Positions 1-10,780 of a stretch of DNA of 64,000 nucleotides are shown one piece after another. The DNA lies in contig KV918902.1 of assembly GCA_002049455.2 (NCBI GenBank), positions 62,001-126,000 of the forward strand. The letters run 5' to 3'. The position numbers and the translations under genes are program-made. This stretch comes from Porphyra umbilicalis (taxonomy: Eukaryota; Rhodophyta; Bangiophyceae; Bangiales; Bangiaceae). Under the pieces are notes generated by a model. The model saw only the letters and a program-made list of their open reading frames with translations. It made no database searches and was not told the origin of the DNA. Position 1 is the first letter of the stretch. The number at the start of each line of letters is the position of its first letter.

Positions 1-1259
1 AAAAACACACACCTCCCCCTTGCCGCACCCGACCGCCGCGCCGAGGCAAGCAGTCAGGCGCGGACGGGCGGGGGCGGCGCCGCGGCGCCGCCTTTGGCGG
101 CGGCCGCATCGCCCGGAGCCGGCGGCGGCGGGTAGGTGGAAGTGTGGGGCAAACCGAGGTGCGCGGCGCGGTGCAGATACACGCGCAGCGTCTCGTGCGG
201 GGAGTTCGCAGCGTCCATCCAGGTGGGTTGCGGGTCTCCGGTCCGGTAAACCTTAACCCGGAGGGTCCCGCCGGGCAACGTCGCGTGGTCCGCGATGCGG
301 CCTACGGCGTACCACTGGCCATCGGCCCCCGTGCCGTGGAAGCAACGAACCAACCGCAGCGCGGGGTGTTGGGCGGGGCCCTCGGCGACCGCGCTCGACG
401 CGAGCACGACGTGCACGACGTTCTCGAGGCGGTGCTTCTTGTCCACGTCCAGGAGGATCGTGGTTCCGTCCGTGGCAACCACGCGATACGGCCCGCGGGC
501 GACGTGTGTCAGCTTGCCGACGGCACCCTCCTCCTTGGTGTGGTTGCGCAGCCACGCGTAGCCGCCCACGGTGAGCTTCTCCGCATGCAGCGCGAGGTGC
601 TTCTCATGGTCTCTCTTGTAGCGTCCTTGCGTCGCCTTGAGTGTTTTCCGCTTCTGCGGGATGAGCTGCATTAGACGGGTAAGGAGGGCAGCCTGGGCCT
701 GCTTCTCAGCGGCAGTGCCGCGCTGCACCGTGAGGGGGTACGCCCCGGTCCTGGCCATGTCCTTGAATGCCCAACTGGACACTTCCATGGGGTTCACCAA
801 CTTCGACGGGGTGACCCCGGTGCCTTGGTGCGGGCGGCTATTTGACGCCAGCATAAGGGCCCCGAGGAGTTGGTCCCACGACCGCGGATGCTCCGCCGCG
901 TAATGGTTGAGGATCGTATGCATCGTGCGGGTGAACCGCTCAGTCTTCCCGTTTGTCTGCGGGTGCGACGGGGACGTCACCTCAGGCTCGATGGAAAACA
1001 GGTTGCAAACCTGGCCCCATAAGTGGCTAGTAGACTGGGGTCCCTCGTCCAAGAGCAGCCGGTCCGACGGACCATAGGCCGCCACCCAGTAGTCCAAGAC
1101 GACGAAGGCGCAGTCCACTGCCGACGTGCCGTCCATCGGGATGGCCCGCACCAGTTTGATGAACCGGTCTGTGATCACCAGGATGAATCGATGGCCGGCA
1201 GCCGTCTTGTAGAGAGGCCCGCTGAGGTCGCCGACGGTCGCCCGCCGTCGCACGCGCCC
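1..1259 (-). mobile_element. Ty3/Gypsy-type LTR retrotransposon fragment, integrase end
   Basis: The minus strand encodes a retroviral-type integrase core with the expected spaced D, D and E residues, including the family signature HPQTNGKTERF, followed by a Pro/Ala-rich tail that may be a degenerate chromodomain-like region. Only the integrase end is seen. No gag, protease, reverse transcriptase or RNase H precedes it, because recognisable integrase stops at about 1250 where Harbinger-type sequence begins. The other end runs off the window, so no LTR pair can be compared and age cannot be judged. It is a broken fossil with at least one truncated end. Confidence 0.8.
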
Positions 1260-1427
1260 CCTTCGTGGGCTCTGTGGTGGCTCCCGCGCGCGGGTCCGCC
1301 GCGCGCCGTGTGTGTGCGCACAATCCACCGCCGGCACCGTGGCGCCCGCCTCCGTACCCCACTCGCACGGCTTCTTCAGCCCGTGTTGACCGTCTTTCCC
1401 GCCTTTGCGACGCCCGCGCTTCTGAGC

Positions 1428-3845
1428 ATGACGCGCAGGAAGGGCGTCAACAACTTCCTGCGGCGGCTTACGCAGCGGAGAAGTAACAGTACCTGGTGCC
1501 CGCCTCCCCCTCCTTGTCCCGGCGAGGACGCTTGCGAGCACCCGCAGATGCCCCTTCAACCCCCCCCCCCCCTCCTTCTCCTATGCCGCACGCGGCGCCT
1601 GGTGGGCATCGCCCGCCCCCCGGCGTTGGTTGTGCCGCAGAGGGCGGGCGACCCCGGCCATTTAAGCGGCCTCACTCCTCTCTCGGTCGCGGCCGCCGAC
1701 ATGGCGAGCGCGACAACTGTGAGCACTATGGCGGAGCGGGCGCTATCGTGACGATTGGGACGGCCGCGGTGCTGCCGGCGGCGCTCCCTGCCCTGTGCGT
1801 GCGGGTCCTTGCGGCGGAGGCGACAACGACGGCTGGCGACAACGGAGCCCCCCTCGGCCGCCCTTGGGCGCCCCTCCCCGGCCAACAAGGGGCCCTTTAT
1901 TCTCCCTCATCGTTTTTGGAGAGAGCGCTCGGCGCCGGCCGGCTGGTGGTCCTCCCGGCCCGACGCGTTTGCCGCCGCATCCGTCTTTTTGCCGTCGCGT
2001 GTACCGTTCTTGCAGCCCTCCACGCCTGCCGCGTCTTCCGCCGCCGGGTCCTCCCAAAAGCCCGCCAAGGGGTCCGCCCCACTTCAGGGGCGGCCGCGAC
2101 AACTACCACACGCGCAGCCCACCGCGCCAGTCGTGAGGCCCACCGCCTGGCCCGCCACGGGGCAACTGGCGCTCGCCAAGGGGCGACGGCTGGGACCGCC
2201 CGTGGACCTCGCCCCGCGGTCCGGCGGGCCCCCCTCCGGGTTGGAGGTGGGCTCCCTCCTGCGAGGCGTGGGGCAACGACCAAGTCCCACCCTGGGAGGT
2301 TTCACGGCCGGCGCCTCTGTGGGGCGTGCCTGATACCCCCTCACCTTGGCGGGTCGACCAGTACGGAGATCCGGGTGACACGCAGGAGTTGCAGTTGGTG
2401 CTGACCCAGACGCCGACACGGAGCACCACCGCGCGGAGGACTTGGTGGCCCGCGCCATCGCAGCCGTTGCGGCAGCCGAGGACGGCCGAGCCCCTGAGCC
2501 GTCCGGTGTACGTCTTGCAGGAAAACCATCCCTCTGTCGACCCGACCTACCAGCTCGTCCCTGTATCTCGGCGGCCGCCCCAGCTTCTCCCTGCCCACCC
2601 GCCGCCTCCCTTCTGGCTATGACGTACGCGCTTCCCAAGAGGATGGAGTCTGCTCTGGGGCGGACGGACGCCGACTGTGTGCCCCTCTGTGAGGCGTACT
2701 TGGAGGTGACGAGCGACGCGGTGAATGGGACTGCCCGGACCAAGGACAACCTGTGGGCGACGGTGCACAAGGTTTGGGGTGAGACAGTGCGGAAGAAGGG
2801 GCCGCTGAGAGTGGAGCGCGTTCCGAGTGCGCTGGAGAAGCAGTTTGAGCGCATTTGGGCGGTTGTGAGCGCCTTTACGTCGCACTACCTCGCTGTGAAG
2901 GCCATGCCGACCACTAAGAACACATTGGAGGAGGACATTATCAGCGGCGCTGTGGCGCGCTATTGATCGCTGTACGTGTACGACGCGATCAGAGCGGACC
3001 GCAACCAGGACAAGGTCAACGACAAGACGCGGAAACGCAAGGCCAAGGTCGCGCACTGCAAGTGGGTCGCGTGTTGGCGCGTCCTCCGGCAGAGTGACAA
3101 GTTTAGCGGCGCAGCCAACGGCGGCGACGCCGTGGGCATGGACATCATGGGCGACACGTCTTCTGACGAAGAGGAGAGTGGCATCGACAGCGGCAGCGGC
3201 CCCTGCCGACTAAACGGCGGCTTCCAGAGGCGCCCTTTCGACATCAAAGCGGCGAAGATGCAACGCCAAGAGGACGTGAAGATAGACGCCCAGGTCAGGG
3301 CGAGCACTGAGGCTCTTTACAAGCTCACCAACGCGCAGCACGAGCGCACTGCCCGTTGCTTTTCCGATTCGCCGCTGATGCGGCACACCCCTGAGGCGGC
3401 TCGTCACTGATAGGCCATTACCCAGAAGATGCTGGAGCGTTCAGGTGTGGCGAGCTCGTCTGCTATTGACGTGTGGGGCGGTACGGGGACTGACGACTCT
3501 GTCGGCAGCGTGGGCGACGACGGTGCCGGTCCGAGTGTTGACAGCTCGACGGGGACGGTGCGGGCGGCCGCCGGCCCTGCCGCCGGAGCGCGAGTGCCGC
3601 CGGGGTGAGGAGCGCTGGCGGCGCCTTCGGGTGCTGATTGGACATCTGACTCTGCTCTGGCGGCGGCAGCGGCGGCCAAGGCTGCGCCGGCCCACGTGCG
3701 TTGACAAGCCAAGACTGGCGCTGGCTGTCGCTCGCTGGTGACCAAGCGGCAGGCAGCCGCGGCTCAGCTTGCCCGCAGCCTGAACACGACTCGCAACCTG
3801 GAAGAGGACAGCGAGTCATCGAACGACAGCGATGATTCCGAGTAG
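1428..3845 (+). pseudogene. Harbinger ORF1 (Myb/SANT-like DNA-binding protein), copy B, broken
   Basis: PIF/Harbinger elements carry a second gene, a Myb/SANT-like protein that helps bring the transposase to DNA. Here the ATG at 1428 opens a Pro/Arg-rich frame (MTRRKGV) matching copy A. The SANT-like part (TDADCVPLCEAYLEVTSD) lies at about 2630-2960 in another frame, which can start at its own ATG at 2442. The NAM-associated-like part (FDIKAAKMQRQED, then HERTARCFSDSPLMRHTPEA) lies at 2976-3410. A TGA at 2964-2966 stands where copy A has TGC (Cys), and TGA-TAG at 3408-3413 stands where copy A has sense codons. The copy is therefore dead, although its domain order is intact. Confidence 0.7.
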
Positions 3846-3910
3846 AAGGACCTGTATTTTGTTGCCTTTGTGTGCGACGTGATGCGTTTGTATTTTGAGT
3901 ATGACAAAGA

Positions 3911-3945
3911 GATTTTTTCCCCCGTTGGACAGGGTTTTTTTTTCC
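3911..3945 (+). terminator. T-run / GC-core 3' motif, copy 1
   Basis: A run of T, the core CCCCGTTGGACAGGG and a second run of T lie about 65 bases after the end of ORF1 copy B. The same arrangement follows ORF1-A, transposase A and transposase D in each gene's sense direction. A transcription-end or polyadenylation role is inferred from position only. Confidence 0.5.
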
Positions 3946-5776
3946 AACACAAGGGTCATTGCTTGCCCAAGTGCGGCAGGAAAGGACCTCCCGCGCAGCG
4001 TTTGCATAGGACCCCCCGCACACCCCGCACTCTCTTCCGGCCCGAGTCGCATCCTCCACACCAGCTAAACACGCGGCCCCCCCCGCGCGCGCGACCTGCG
4101 CGCATATCTCTGTCGCGGCGCCCGAGCAGGGCGCGGCACGTCGGGTAACGCGCGTTGCGGACCTGCGCTTCCCTCCGCCGGCGCGCGATGCGTGTGAAGC
4201 GGGAGGTAGATAGGTGGATGCGTTGGTTTACTTGGATGGCGGTCCTGGGCCCACTAGGATCGCCTGATATACCCCAGGCGACCCCTCTGCCAGTCGCAGG
4301 GAAGACCCCCTCTCAGTGCTCCCCCAGGCACTTCCACTCTCCGCGTGTGCAGGGCCTGCGGCGCACCTCCCAAAGCGGAGCATGCGCCTCCCCTGTGCTA
4401 AGCCGCCTACCGCCGCACAATCCAGTCACCACGCCACGCAGAATCTCCCCGACCTCACCACAAGAAGGGGGGGGGGCTCACCAAGAGATACACAAATCAA
4501 GTACAAACAAGTACAAGGCATACAACAATGGAATGCCAACAAGTACACGAGCTTGAGTCACCAAGCGCCCCCGTGTAAGTATAGCTCCAATGGAATTCCC
4601 GAGCAGAGCTCAACAATGCGCCCCGCCCCGCTGGAAAGCGATGCGCTTCCGCCACGCCGCGTGCCGCTCCACTGCCGCTGACGCCACCACCGCTGTCGCC
4701 CACCCTCGCCTGCGGAGAGGGGCGGCGGCCGCGGCTGACGGCAGGAACGGCGGCGATGTGGCGCAGCAGGAGGGCGGCCGCGGCGGCTGTGGCCGCAGTG
4801 GCCTTCTCAGGGCAGGACCCACGGCCGTGGGTCCTGCCCGGACTCCTCCTCGAAGGCGAGAAGGGACGCCATCGTTGCGGTCGGGCCCGGCCATGCCGCC
4901 GGTGTGGCTACGTGCAGAGCTGTTTACTGGCGCAGACTTCTTCTTGACGCTCGTGCCGTCCGGCCGGGAGGTGGATTCGGTGCTAACGCAGTGTCTGGTT
5001 GTTTTTTGTCGCGTGGTCGGATGCGTCAACGGCTGTGTGTTTTCGCCTGCCAGAAGACCCGCAGTAGTACCGTCCGTATGTATATAAGTATCTATCGTTG
5101 AATGCCCTTTCGTACATGTCTCCACCATGAGCCGCGACAGCAGCTCTATACGAGTTATCACGTCGTGCGCCGTGACAGCAGCCGCGAGTGCCGGGACCTC
5201 CCCCTCCCTCCTGGCGCTGGTGCTCGTCCTCTTCTCCTCCCTCAAGGCCTTCCCGCGGGAGGCCCTCCCCGGTTTGGCGCCTCCATCCCGGCCTGTCTCG
5301 CGGCTGCTGTAGCTGTCGCTGGTGCGGCGGGCGAAGGTGTGACGGCTACCGCCTGGGCGGCCCTGTGGCGCGAGTCGTGGGGCCTCGACGACCCGAATGG
5401 CCGCCGTCGCAGTCGGGGAAAGCCGCCCCGGCCGCCGCGGAGGACGGTGTGGGGCACCACCTGACACCCGCCCAAGCGTCCGGCCTGCAAAGCGTGCCGG
5501 CGGCGCCGCCCGTCGGTGCCCTCGCCGCCGCGCGGTCGCCACGGCGGCGCCAGATGGAGGAGGGCGTCGGCCCGCTGCGGGGGGTGGGAGGTGGGGGGGG
5601 GGGTTGGGGGGGAGGGGGCGGCTGTGGCGCCACTGGCTGCCCCGCCGTTGCGCGCTACGGCGGCGACGCGTCGTCAGCGTCGGATACGTGCTCGTCGACT
5701 AGCGGCAGCGCTTTACGCCTTCTTTGATGGACAATCCAGAAAAAGATAAGTATCCTGTGTGTTCGTCGTCGCGTCA
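3946..5776. other. No gene recognised; GC-rich with one perfect palindrome
   Basis: The stretch holds only overlapping GC-rich open frames with no recognisable domain, a G-run-rich patch at 5580-5630 and the palindrome at 4810-4839. Its last three bases (TCA, 5774-5776) are the left target-site copy of Harbinger A. Confidence 0.6.
4810..4839. repeat. 30-bp perfect palindrome
   Basis: The half-site GGGCAGGACCCACGG is followed directly by its exact reverse complement, with no spacer. No matching element is seen on either side. It could be two fused transposon ends or a dyad protein-binding site. Confidence 0.75.
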
Positions 5777-6480
5777 GGGCAATCCCAACAACGTCGGCCC
5801 CATCTCATATTCGTTACACGTTGTGCCACGAAGCAGAAACGTGTCTCTTTATTAAGGAAATGGGGCCACCGGGCTTTTCTGTCAACGCGATCGACCCCAT
5901 TCTGGTCTTCAATGGTCATGATGGAATCCTGGAAGTACGAATCAACTCCGAAGCGCAGAAATGGGGCGGGCGCTGGACCTGCCCCATTCGTGAAGCGAAA
6001 TGGGACTGGTCCGGTGCCGGCCCCAATGTGTTCTGCGTTCTCATTGGTAGAGTCAAACTAAATGTATATCGACGTATATCGGTTTAGGGCGCAACGTGTG
6101 TTGGAAGGATCTTGATCAGTTTTGAAAAATAATGGCGCGGTTGTCCACTTTATTACGATTATGACCGCCCTCGGCATTCGAGAGCGGACCAACAGTTTTA
6201 GTCGATTGCAGCTGGGTGACGGAGCAGTCGGTTGGTGTCGCGTGATCGGATTCTATCGCGGGGTGCAGCGCGTGCCGCGTCGGATGGGATCGGACATGTC
6301 CCTCAGAAAAGCGTACAGTGAGGCTCTCGCTCGCCTCGTGACCCCCGATCTGGCCTCTGGAGTGCCTGTTGGTGGCGGGACGATGGATGGTTCAGGTGGT
6401 GCCATCACATCCCTGTGGTCGCTTGGGTACGGCAGGGCGGCCAACACTGTTGCAGAGCCTCAGAGGGTGGGGGGGGAGGG
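5777..6480 (+). repeat. Left subterminal arm of A, inverted copy at 17640-18324
   Basis: This 0.7-kb arm is the reverse complement of the arm at 17640-18324 at roughly 85% by eye. It includes the terminal repeat, an AT-richer part around 6050-6130 and the start of the G-run cassettes. It marks C as a second copy of the same family in opposite orientation. Confidence 0.8.
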
Positions 6481-6900
6481 GGGCTGAGCGAGATCGTGTG
6501 GGCGGCCGGGCCCCACACGCACACAGATATTTGCAGGTGGCGGGCCGCCCGACACTGCTTCAGAGCCTCTGGAGGGGGGGGGGGGGGGTCGGACTGGATC
6601 GAGCGCTGCTCCCGGCCCGACACGCACACAGCGATTTGCAGGCTATAGGCGGTCCGCCACCGCACACAGAACGGTTTCCGAGGAGGGGGGGGGGTGGGCG
6701 GCGGCCTCGGCCGTCTCCCGGCGCCCGCCCGCCGCATTTGGGGGGGGCTGGTGGGCCGCCACCGCCCACCGCGCCCCCGCACAGGGGGTGCGGCGGTCGA
6801 TCCAGGACCAGGCGGTACCTGGTTGGCTGCCTCCCAGTGTTTGCGGGGCAGGTGGTGGTCCACCACTGCGCACAGTGCCTATTGAGAGGGGGGGGGACTC
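6440..6900 (+). repeat. G-run cassette array upstream of transposase A
   Basis: Degenerate units, each with a CACGCACACAG-like or TTCAGAGCCTC-like part and a long G run, recur at about 6467, 6575, 6680, 6738 and 6886, with the first spacings near 105-108 bases. The same array lies in reverse upstream of transposase C (about 16925-17645). Repeated G runs just upstream of the gene could form quadruplexes or bind a factor; that role is inference. Confidence 0.6.
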
Positions 6901-7390
6901 GGTCCGTCGCTGTGGCCTGCGCCAGGCGTCGCCCGACCGTTCACTGCCCGACCCATCGACGTCGTGCCCATCACTGTGACGCGCGCCGCCATCACCCCCA
7001 TCGTCCCCGGCCATCACACCCATCGTTACCCCCGCTCTATTCTATCGCCCTGTTCCTCCTCCACGACGTACCCGCTGCGGCGGCACCTGCCCTGTCCTCG
7101 GTTTGAGGCGCACAATCCGCGCACGCAACCCAACTTGTGTGCTACCCCTCTATTTTTTTTCATCCCCAGCCTCCTGTTCTGAGCACCACTACGACCTGCG
7201 CGCATTGGTCCGTCCCCCCCCCCCTGCGCTGCCGACCCGTGATTGAGTTGCATTGGCGCCCACGACACGTTTGGCCGTGTCCGGCGCCACCGACCGCGGC
7301 GGCTGCCGCCAATCGCTTCCGCGGGCGTTTCCACTCGTCCCCTACCTCCTGCGCTGACCACCCGCCCTAGGGACCCTCTGCTGAGCACTT

Positions 7391-8932
7391 ATGGACGCTG
7401 GCGAGGCGGGGCTGTCGAGCACTGCATCTTTGCTCGCACACAACGATGGTGGCGTCGTTTGTGCCGCTGTGCGCGCCCACATGGGCGTGCTGTTCCTGCT
7501 TCGACGACGGTCGCGCTCCGGCCGTGCCAACCGCCGTCGTCGCTACCGTGGCTCCGTTGCTGGGCGTCGGCCAAACAAGCGGCGCGACTTTGCCGCTGGG
7601 CTCTTCAACATCCAGCGCGACTACTTTGGGGTCAACGCGGAGGCTCCCATCTACGACGACCGTGACTTTGAGATGCGGTTTCGCGTGCCGCGCAGTGTGT
7701 TTCGACGCGTCTACCAGGCAGTGAAGGACGAGCCGTTCTTCCAGCAGCGGATCAACGCGACGGGTCGCCTGCAGGCCCACCCTCTTCAGAAGGTCGTTGC
7801 CGCCTTCCGCGTCATCGCGTACGGCGAGGCGGCCGACCGTGCGGACGAGTACGTGCGCCTCTCTCGTTCTACTGTGGCGCAAGCGACAAAGCTACCGCTG
7901 GAGTTTATTGTGCAGCGGTGGGGACCAACCTACCTGCGCCGTCCGAACAATTTGGAGCTGAAGAAGATGATGGAGCGCAATGCGGAGCGTGGCTTTCCTG
8001 GATGCATGGGCTCGCTGGACTGCACGCACTGGGAGTGGCATCAGTGCCCGACGGGCATGGCGGGCGCGTATCAGAGCCGAAAGGGCTCGCGCGGTGTTGT
8101 CGTCGAGGCCGTCTGCGATGAGGACCTGTGGATTTGGCACCTGTTTGTCGGTGCCCCCGGGAGCTTGAACGACATCAACGTTATGAACCAATCGCCCCTC
8201 TACCTCAACGTCACCGCCGGCCGGTGGCCGCCGCGGGATGTGCCCTTTTCCATCAACGGGACAACTCGCACGCTACCATACTACCTTGTCGATGGTATCT
8301 ACCCTCGTTGTGCCTTCCTAGTGTCGCCCCACCCCATGCCATTGACTGACGAGGCAAGGACCTTCAACCGTCTGCAGGAGGCGATTCGCAAGGATGTTGA
8401 GCGGCTGTTTGGCGTCCTGACTAAGCGGTTTCACATTGCCTTGCACCCAGGGCGGTGCCGTTCCGTGAAGCAGCTGATTATGACCTACAAGGCGGTGTGC
8501 ATTCTACACAACATGTGTGTAGAGGCCCGTCGTGGCACGTTTTTGAGCCGCCGCAGACATGCACGAGGGAACAACGGGGGTGGGAGTGCGGGTGGTGAGG
8601 GTGAGGGTCCTGCAGGTGAGGCTGCCGCTGCAGCGGGGGGTCATGGTGCCCAAGATGGTGGGTCAGGCGATGGCGGCGCTGCTGCCGCCGGGGGAGCTGC
8701 ACCTGGCGGCGGCATCGGCAACGGCGGCGGCCTCCCGGCCGCCGCTGACGCTGTCGCTGACCCGCCCCCGGCACTGAACGCTGTGGAGCAACCCCCCGCG
8801 GGCGGCATGGTTGCTGTCTTTGATGCATGGGGTGAGACTCGCAATCCCGCCGAGCACGAGCAGCTCCGTGCCGACCTGACGGCGCACCTATGGAACGACC
8901 GCGGCGAGTTGCTGTCCCCGTATGTTGTGTAG
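7391..8932 (+). CDS. PIF/Harbinger transposase (DDE family), element A
   Basis: This 513-residue protein is a DDE transposase of the Harbinger/Plant_tran type, which cuts and rejoins the element's ends. The acidic triad is visible as D210 (GSLDCTHWEW), D261 (GAPGSLNDIN) and E337 (RKDVERLFGVLTKRF). A basic N terminus (residues 37-65) precedes the conserved FNIQRDYFGVNAE segment, and the C terminus is Gly/Ala-rich (about 395-460) before a conserved DRGELLSPYVV-like end. The ATG at 7391 is chosen because copy C begins at the equivalent point (MMGLSSAASLL). The frame is unbroken. It converges on ORF1-A across the GC array, and a T-run/GC-core motif follows 20 bases after the stop. Confidence 0.93.
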   Translation: MDAGEAGLSSTASLLAHNDGGVVCAAVRAHMGVLFLLRRRSRSGRANRRRRYRGSVAGRRPNKRRDFAAGLFNIQRDYFGVNAEAPIYDDRDFEMRFRVPRSVFRRVYQAVKDEPFFQQRINATGRLQAHPLQKVVAAFRVIAYGEAADRADEYVRLSRSTVAQATKLPLEFIVQRWGPTYLRRPNNLELKKMMERNAERGFPGCMGSLDCTHWEWHQCPTGMAGAYQSRKGSRGVVVEAVCDEDLWIWHLFVGAPGSLNDINVMNQSPLYLNVTAGRWPPRDVPFSINGTTRTLPYYLVDGIYPRCAFLVSPHPMPLTDEARTFNRLQEAIRKDVERLFGVLTKRFHIALHPGRCRSVKQLIMTYKAVCILHNMCVEARRGTFLSRRRHARGNNGGGSAGGEGEGPAGEAAAAAGGHGAQDGGSGDGGAAAAGGAAPGGGIGNGGGLPAAADAVADPPPALNAVEQPPAGGMVAVFDAWGETRNPAEHEQLRADLTAHLWNDRGELLSPYVV

Positions 8933-8951
8933 AGACGCAAGGTTACACAAA

Positions 8952-8988
8952 GGTTTTTTTTTCCCCGCTGGGCAGGGGTTTTTTTCCT
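8952..8988 (+). terminator. T-run / GC-core 3' motif, copy 2
   Basis: Nine T, the core CCCCGCTGGGCAGGGG and seven T follow the transposase A stop in sense orientation. The motif forms an inverted pair with copy 3 on the far side of the GC array. Confidence 0.55.
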
Positions 8989-9204
8989 TAACATCGTTGT
9001 CCATAGTGTGTACCATCAGGTCCGCTCTAGTTGAGATCCCCACCAACTCAGCTGGCGCTTTTGCGGGGTTCCCTGCCTCTCCGCCGTCCCTTCCCCCAGC
9101 CCGCCCACCCCTGCGCCCCCACCTCCTTCCAATGGCACGGCTCGCGGCCTCCACCTCCCCATCGATCCGCCCGCGCCCACCCCCTCGCAGGGCGGCGCCC
9201 GCCG

Positions 9205-10700
9205 CGAATGCGGCGGCTGCGGCGGCGGCGGCGGAGGTGGCGGCGGCGGTCGGCGGGGGCGGCGGTCGGCGGGGGCGGCGGTCGGCGGCTGTGGCGGGGC
9301 GGCGGTCGGCGGGGGCGGCGGTCGGCGGCGGTAGGAGCGGCGCCCGGCGGCGGAGGCGGCGGCGGTCGGCGGGGGCGGCGGTTGGTGGGGGTGGCGGCCG
9401 GCGGCGGAGGCGGCGGCGGTCGGCGGGGGCGGCGGTTGGTGGGGTGGCGGCCGGCGGCGGAGGCGGCGGCGGTCGGCGGGGGCGGCGGCTGGCGGCAGGG
9501 GGGGCGGCGGTCGGCGGGGGCGGCGGTCGGCGGCTGTGGCGGGGCGGCGGTCGGCGGGGGCGGCGGTCGGCGGCGGTGGGAGCCGCGGCCGGCGGCGGAG
9601 GCGGCGGCGGTCGGCGGGGGCGGCGGTTGGTGGGGGTGGCGGCCGGCGGCGGAGGCGGCGGCGGTCGGCGGGGGCGGCGGCTGGCGGCAGGGGGGGCGGC
9701 GGTCGGCGGGGGACGGCGGTCGGCGGGGGCGGCGGTCGGCGGGGGCGGCGGTCCGCGGGGGCGGCGGTCGGCGGCGGTGGGAGCGGCGGCCGGCGGCGGA
9801 GGCGGCGGCGGTCGGCGGGGGCGGCGGTTGGTGGGGGTGGCGGCCGGCGGCGGAGGCGGCGGCGGTCGGCGGGGGCGGCGGTTGGTGGGGGTGGCGGCCG
9901 GCGGCGGAGGCGGCGGCGGTCGGCGGGGGGCGGCGGCTGGCGGCGGAGTTGGCGGCCGACAGCTGGGGGGGCGGCTGGCGGTGGGGGCGGCGGTCAGCGG
10001 CGGGGGGGGCGTCTGACGGCGGTCGGCGGTGGGGGCGGCGGCCGGCGGCTGGGGCGGTGGCGGTCGGCGGGGGCGGCGGTCGGCGGCGGGGTGGGCGGCC
10101 GGCGGCAGAGTTGGCGGCCGACGGCGGGGGGGGCGGCCGGCGGTGGGGGCGGCGGTCGGCGGCGGGGGGCGCGTCCGGCGGCGGAGTCGGCGGCCGGCGG
10201 CTGTGGTGGCGGTCGGCGGTGGCGTCGGCGGCGGGGGCGGCGGCTGGCGGCAGGGGGGGCGGCGGTCGGCCGGAGCGGCCAGCGGCGGGGGCGGCGGTCG
10301 GCGGCGGTGGGAGCGGCGGGCGGCGGCGGAGGCGGCGGCGGTCGGCGGGCGCGGCGGTCGGCGGCGGTGTGGGCGGCCGGCGGCAGAGTTGGCGGCCGAC
10401 GGCGGGGGGGGCGGCCGGCGGTGGGGGCGGCGGTCGGCAGCGGGGGGCGCGGCTGGCGGTGGGGGGGCGGGGGTCGGCGGGGGCGGCAGTCGGCGGGGGC
10501 GGCGGTCGGCGGGGGCGGCGGTCGGCGGGGGCGGCAGTCGGCGGGGGCGGCGGTCGGCGGTGGGGGGGGCGGCCGGCGGCTGTGGCGTCGGTCGGCGTTT
10601 GGGGCGGCGGCAGACGGCGGGGGCGGCGGTCGGCGGGGGCGGCGGTCAGTGGCGGGGGGGGCGACCGGTGGCGGGGGGGGCGCCCGGCGGCAGGGACCGG
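9205..10700. repeat. GC-only tandem array between convergent Harbinger genes
   Basis: About 1.5 kb is made almost solely of G and C with scattered T. The basic unit is the 16-mer GGTCGGCGGGGGCGGC, clearest at 10465-10560. A longer unit of about 54 bases recurs around 9360-9490, 9600-9660 and 9780-9930. A 16-base period rotates through all frames, so the long open frames on both strands are by-products. The strand asymmetry (G on plus, C on minus) and repeated G runs suggest quadruplex or R-loop potential. Confidence 0.85.
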
Positions 10701-10717
10701 GGAAATGCACTTGTAAA

Positions 10718-10754
10718 GGAAAAAAAAACCCTGCCCAACGGGGAAAAAAAAACC
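10718..10754 (-). terminator. T-run / GC-core 3' motif, copy 3
   Basis: On the minus strand, T run, CCCCGTTGGGCAGGG, T run and then CCTTTACA follow the ORF1-A stop by about 27 bases. The preceding bases (ATTTTGAGTATGACAAAG) are shared with copy 1, so the conserved block is longer in ORF1 genes. Confidence 0.55.
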
Positions 10755-10780
10755 TTTGTCATACTCAAAATGCAAACACA

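Larger units (their letters stand above)
1260..3945 (+). mobile_element. Harbinger element fragment B (ORF1 half only)
   Basis: From about 1260 to 3945 the plus strand matches, by eye at roughly 75-80%, the minus strand of element A from about 13480 down to 10720. Both contain the same Pro/Arg-rich 5' region, SANT-like domain, NAM-associated-like region and 3' T-run motif. No transposase, GC array or terminal inverted repeat is found beside it, so it is a truncated copy. Its left edge abuts the retrotransposon integrase. Either element could have inserted into the other, or a deletion could have joined them. Confidence 0.7.
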
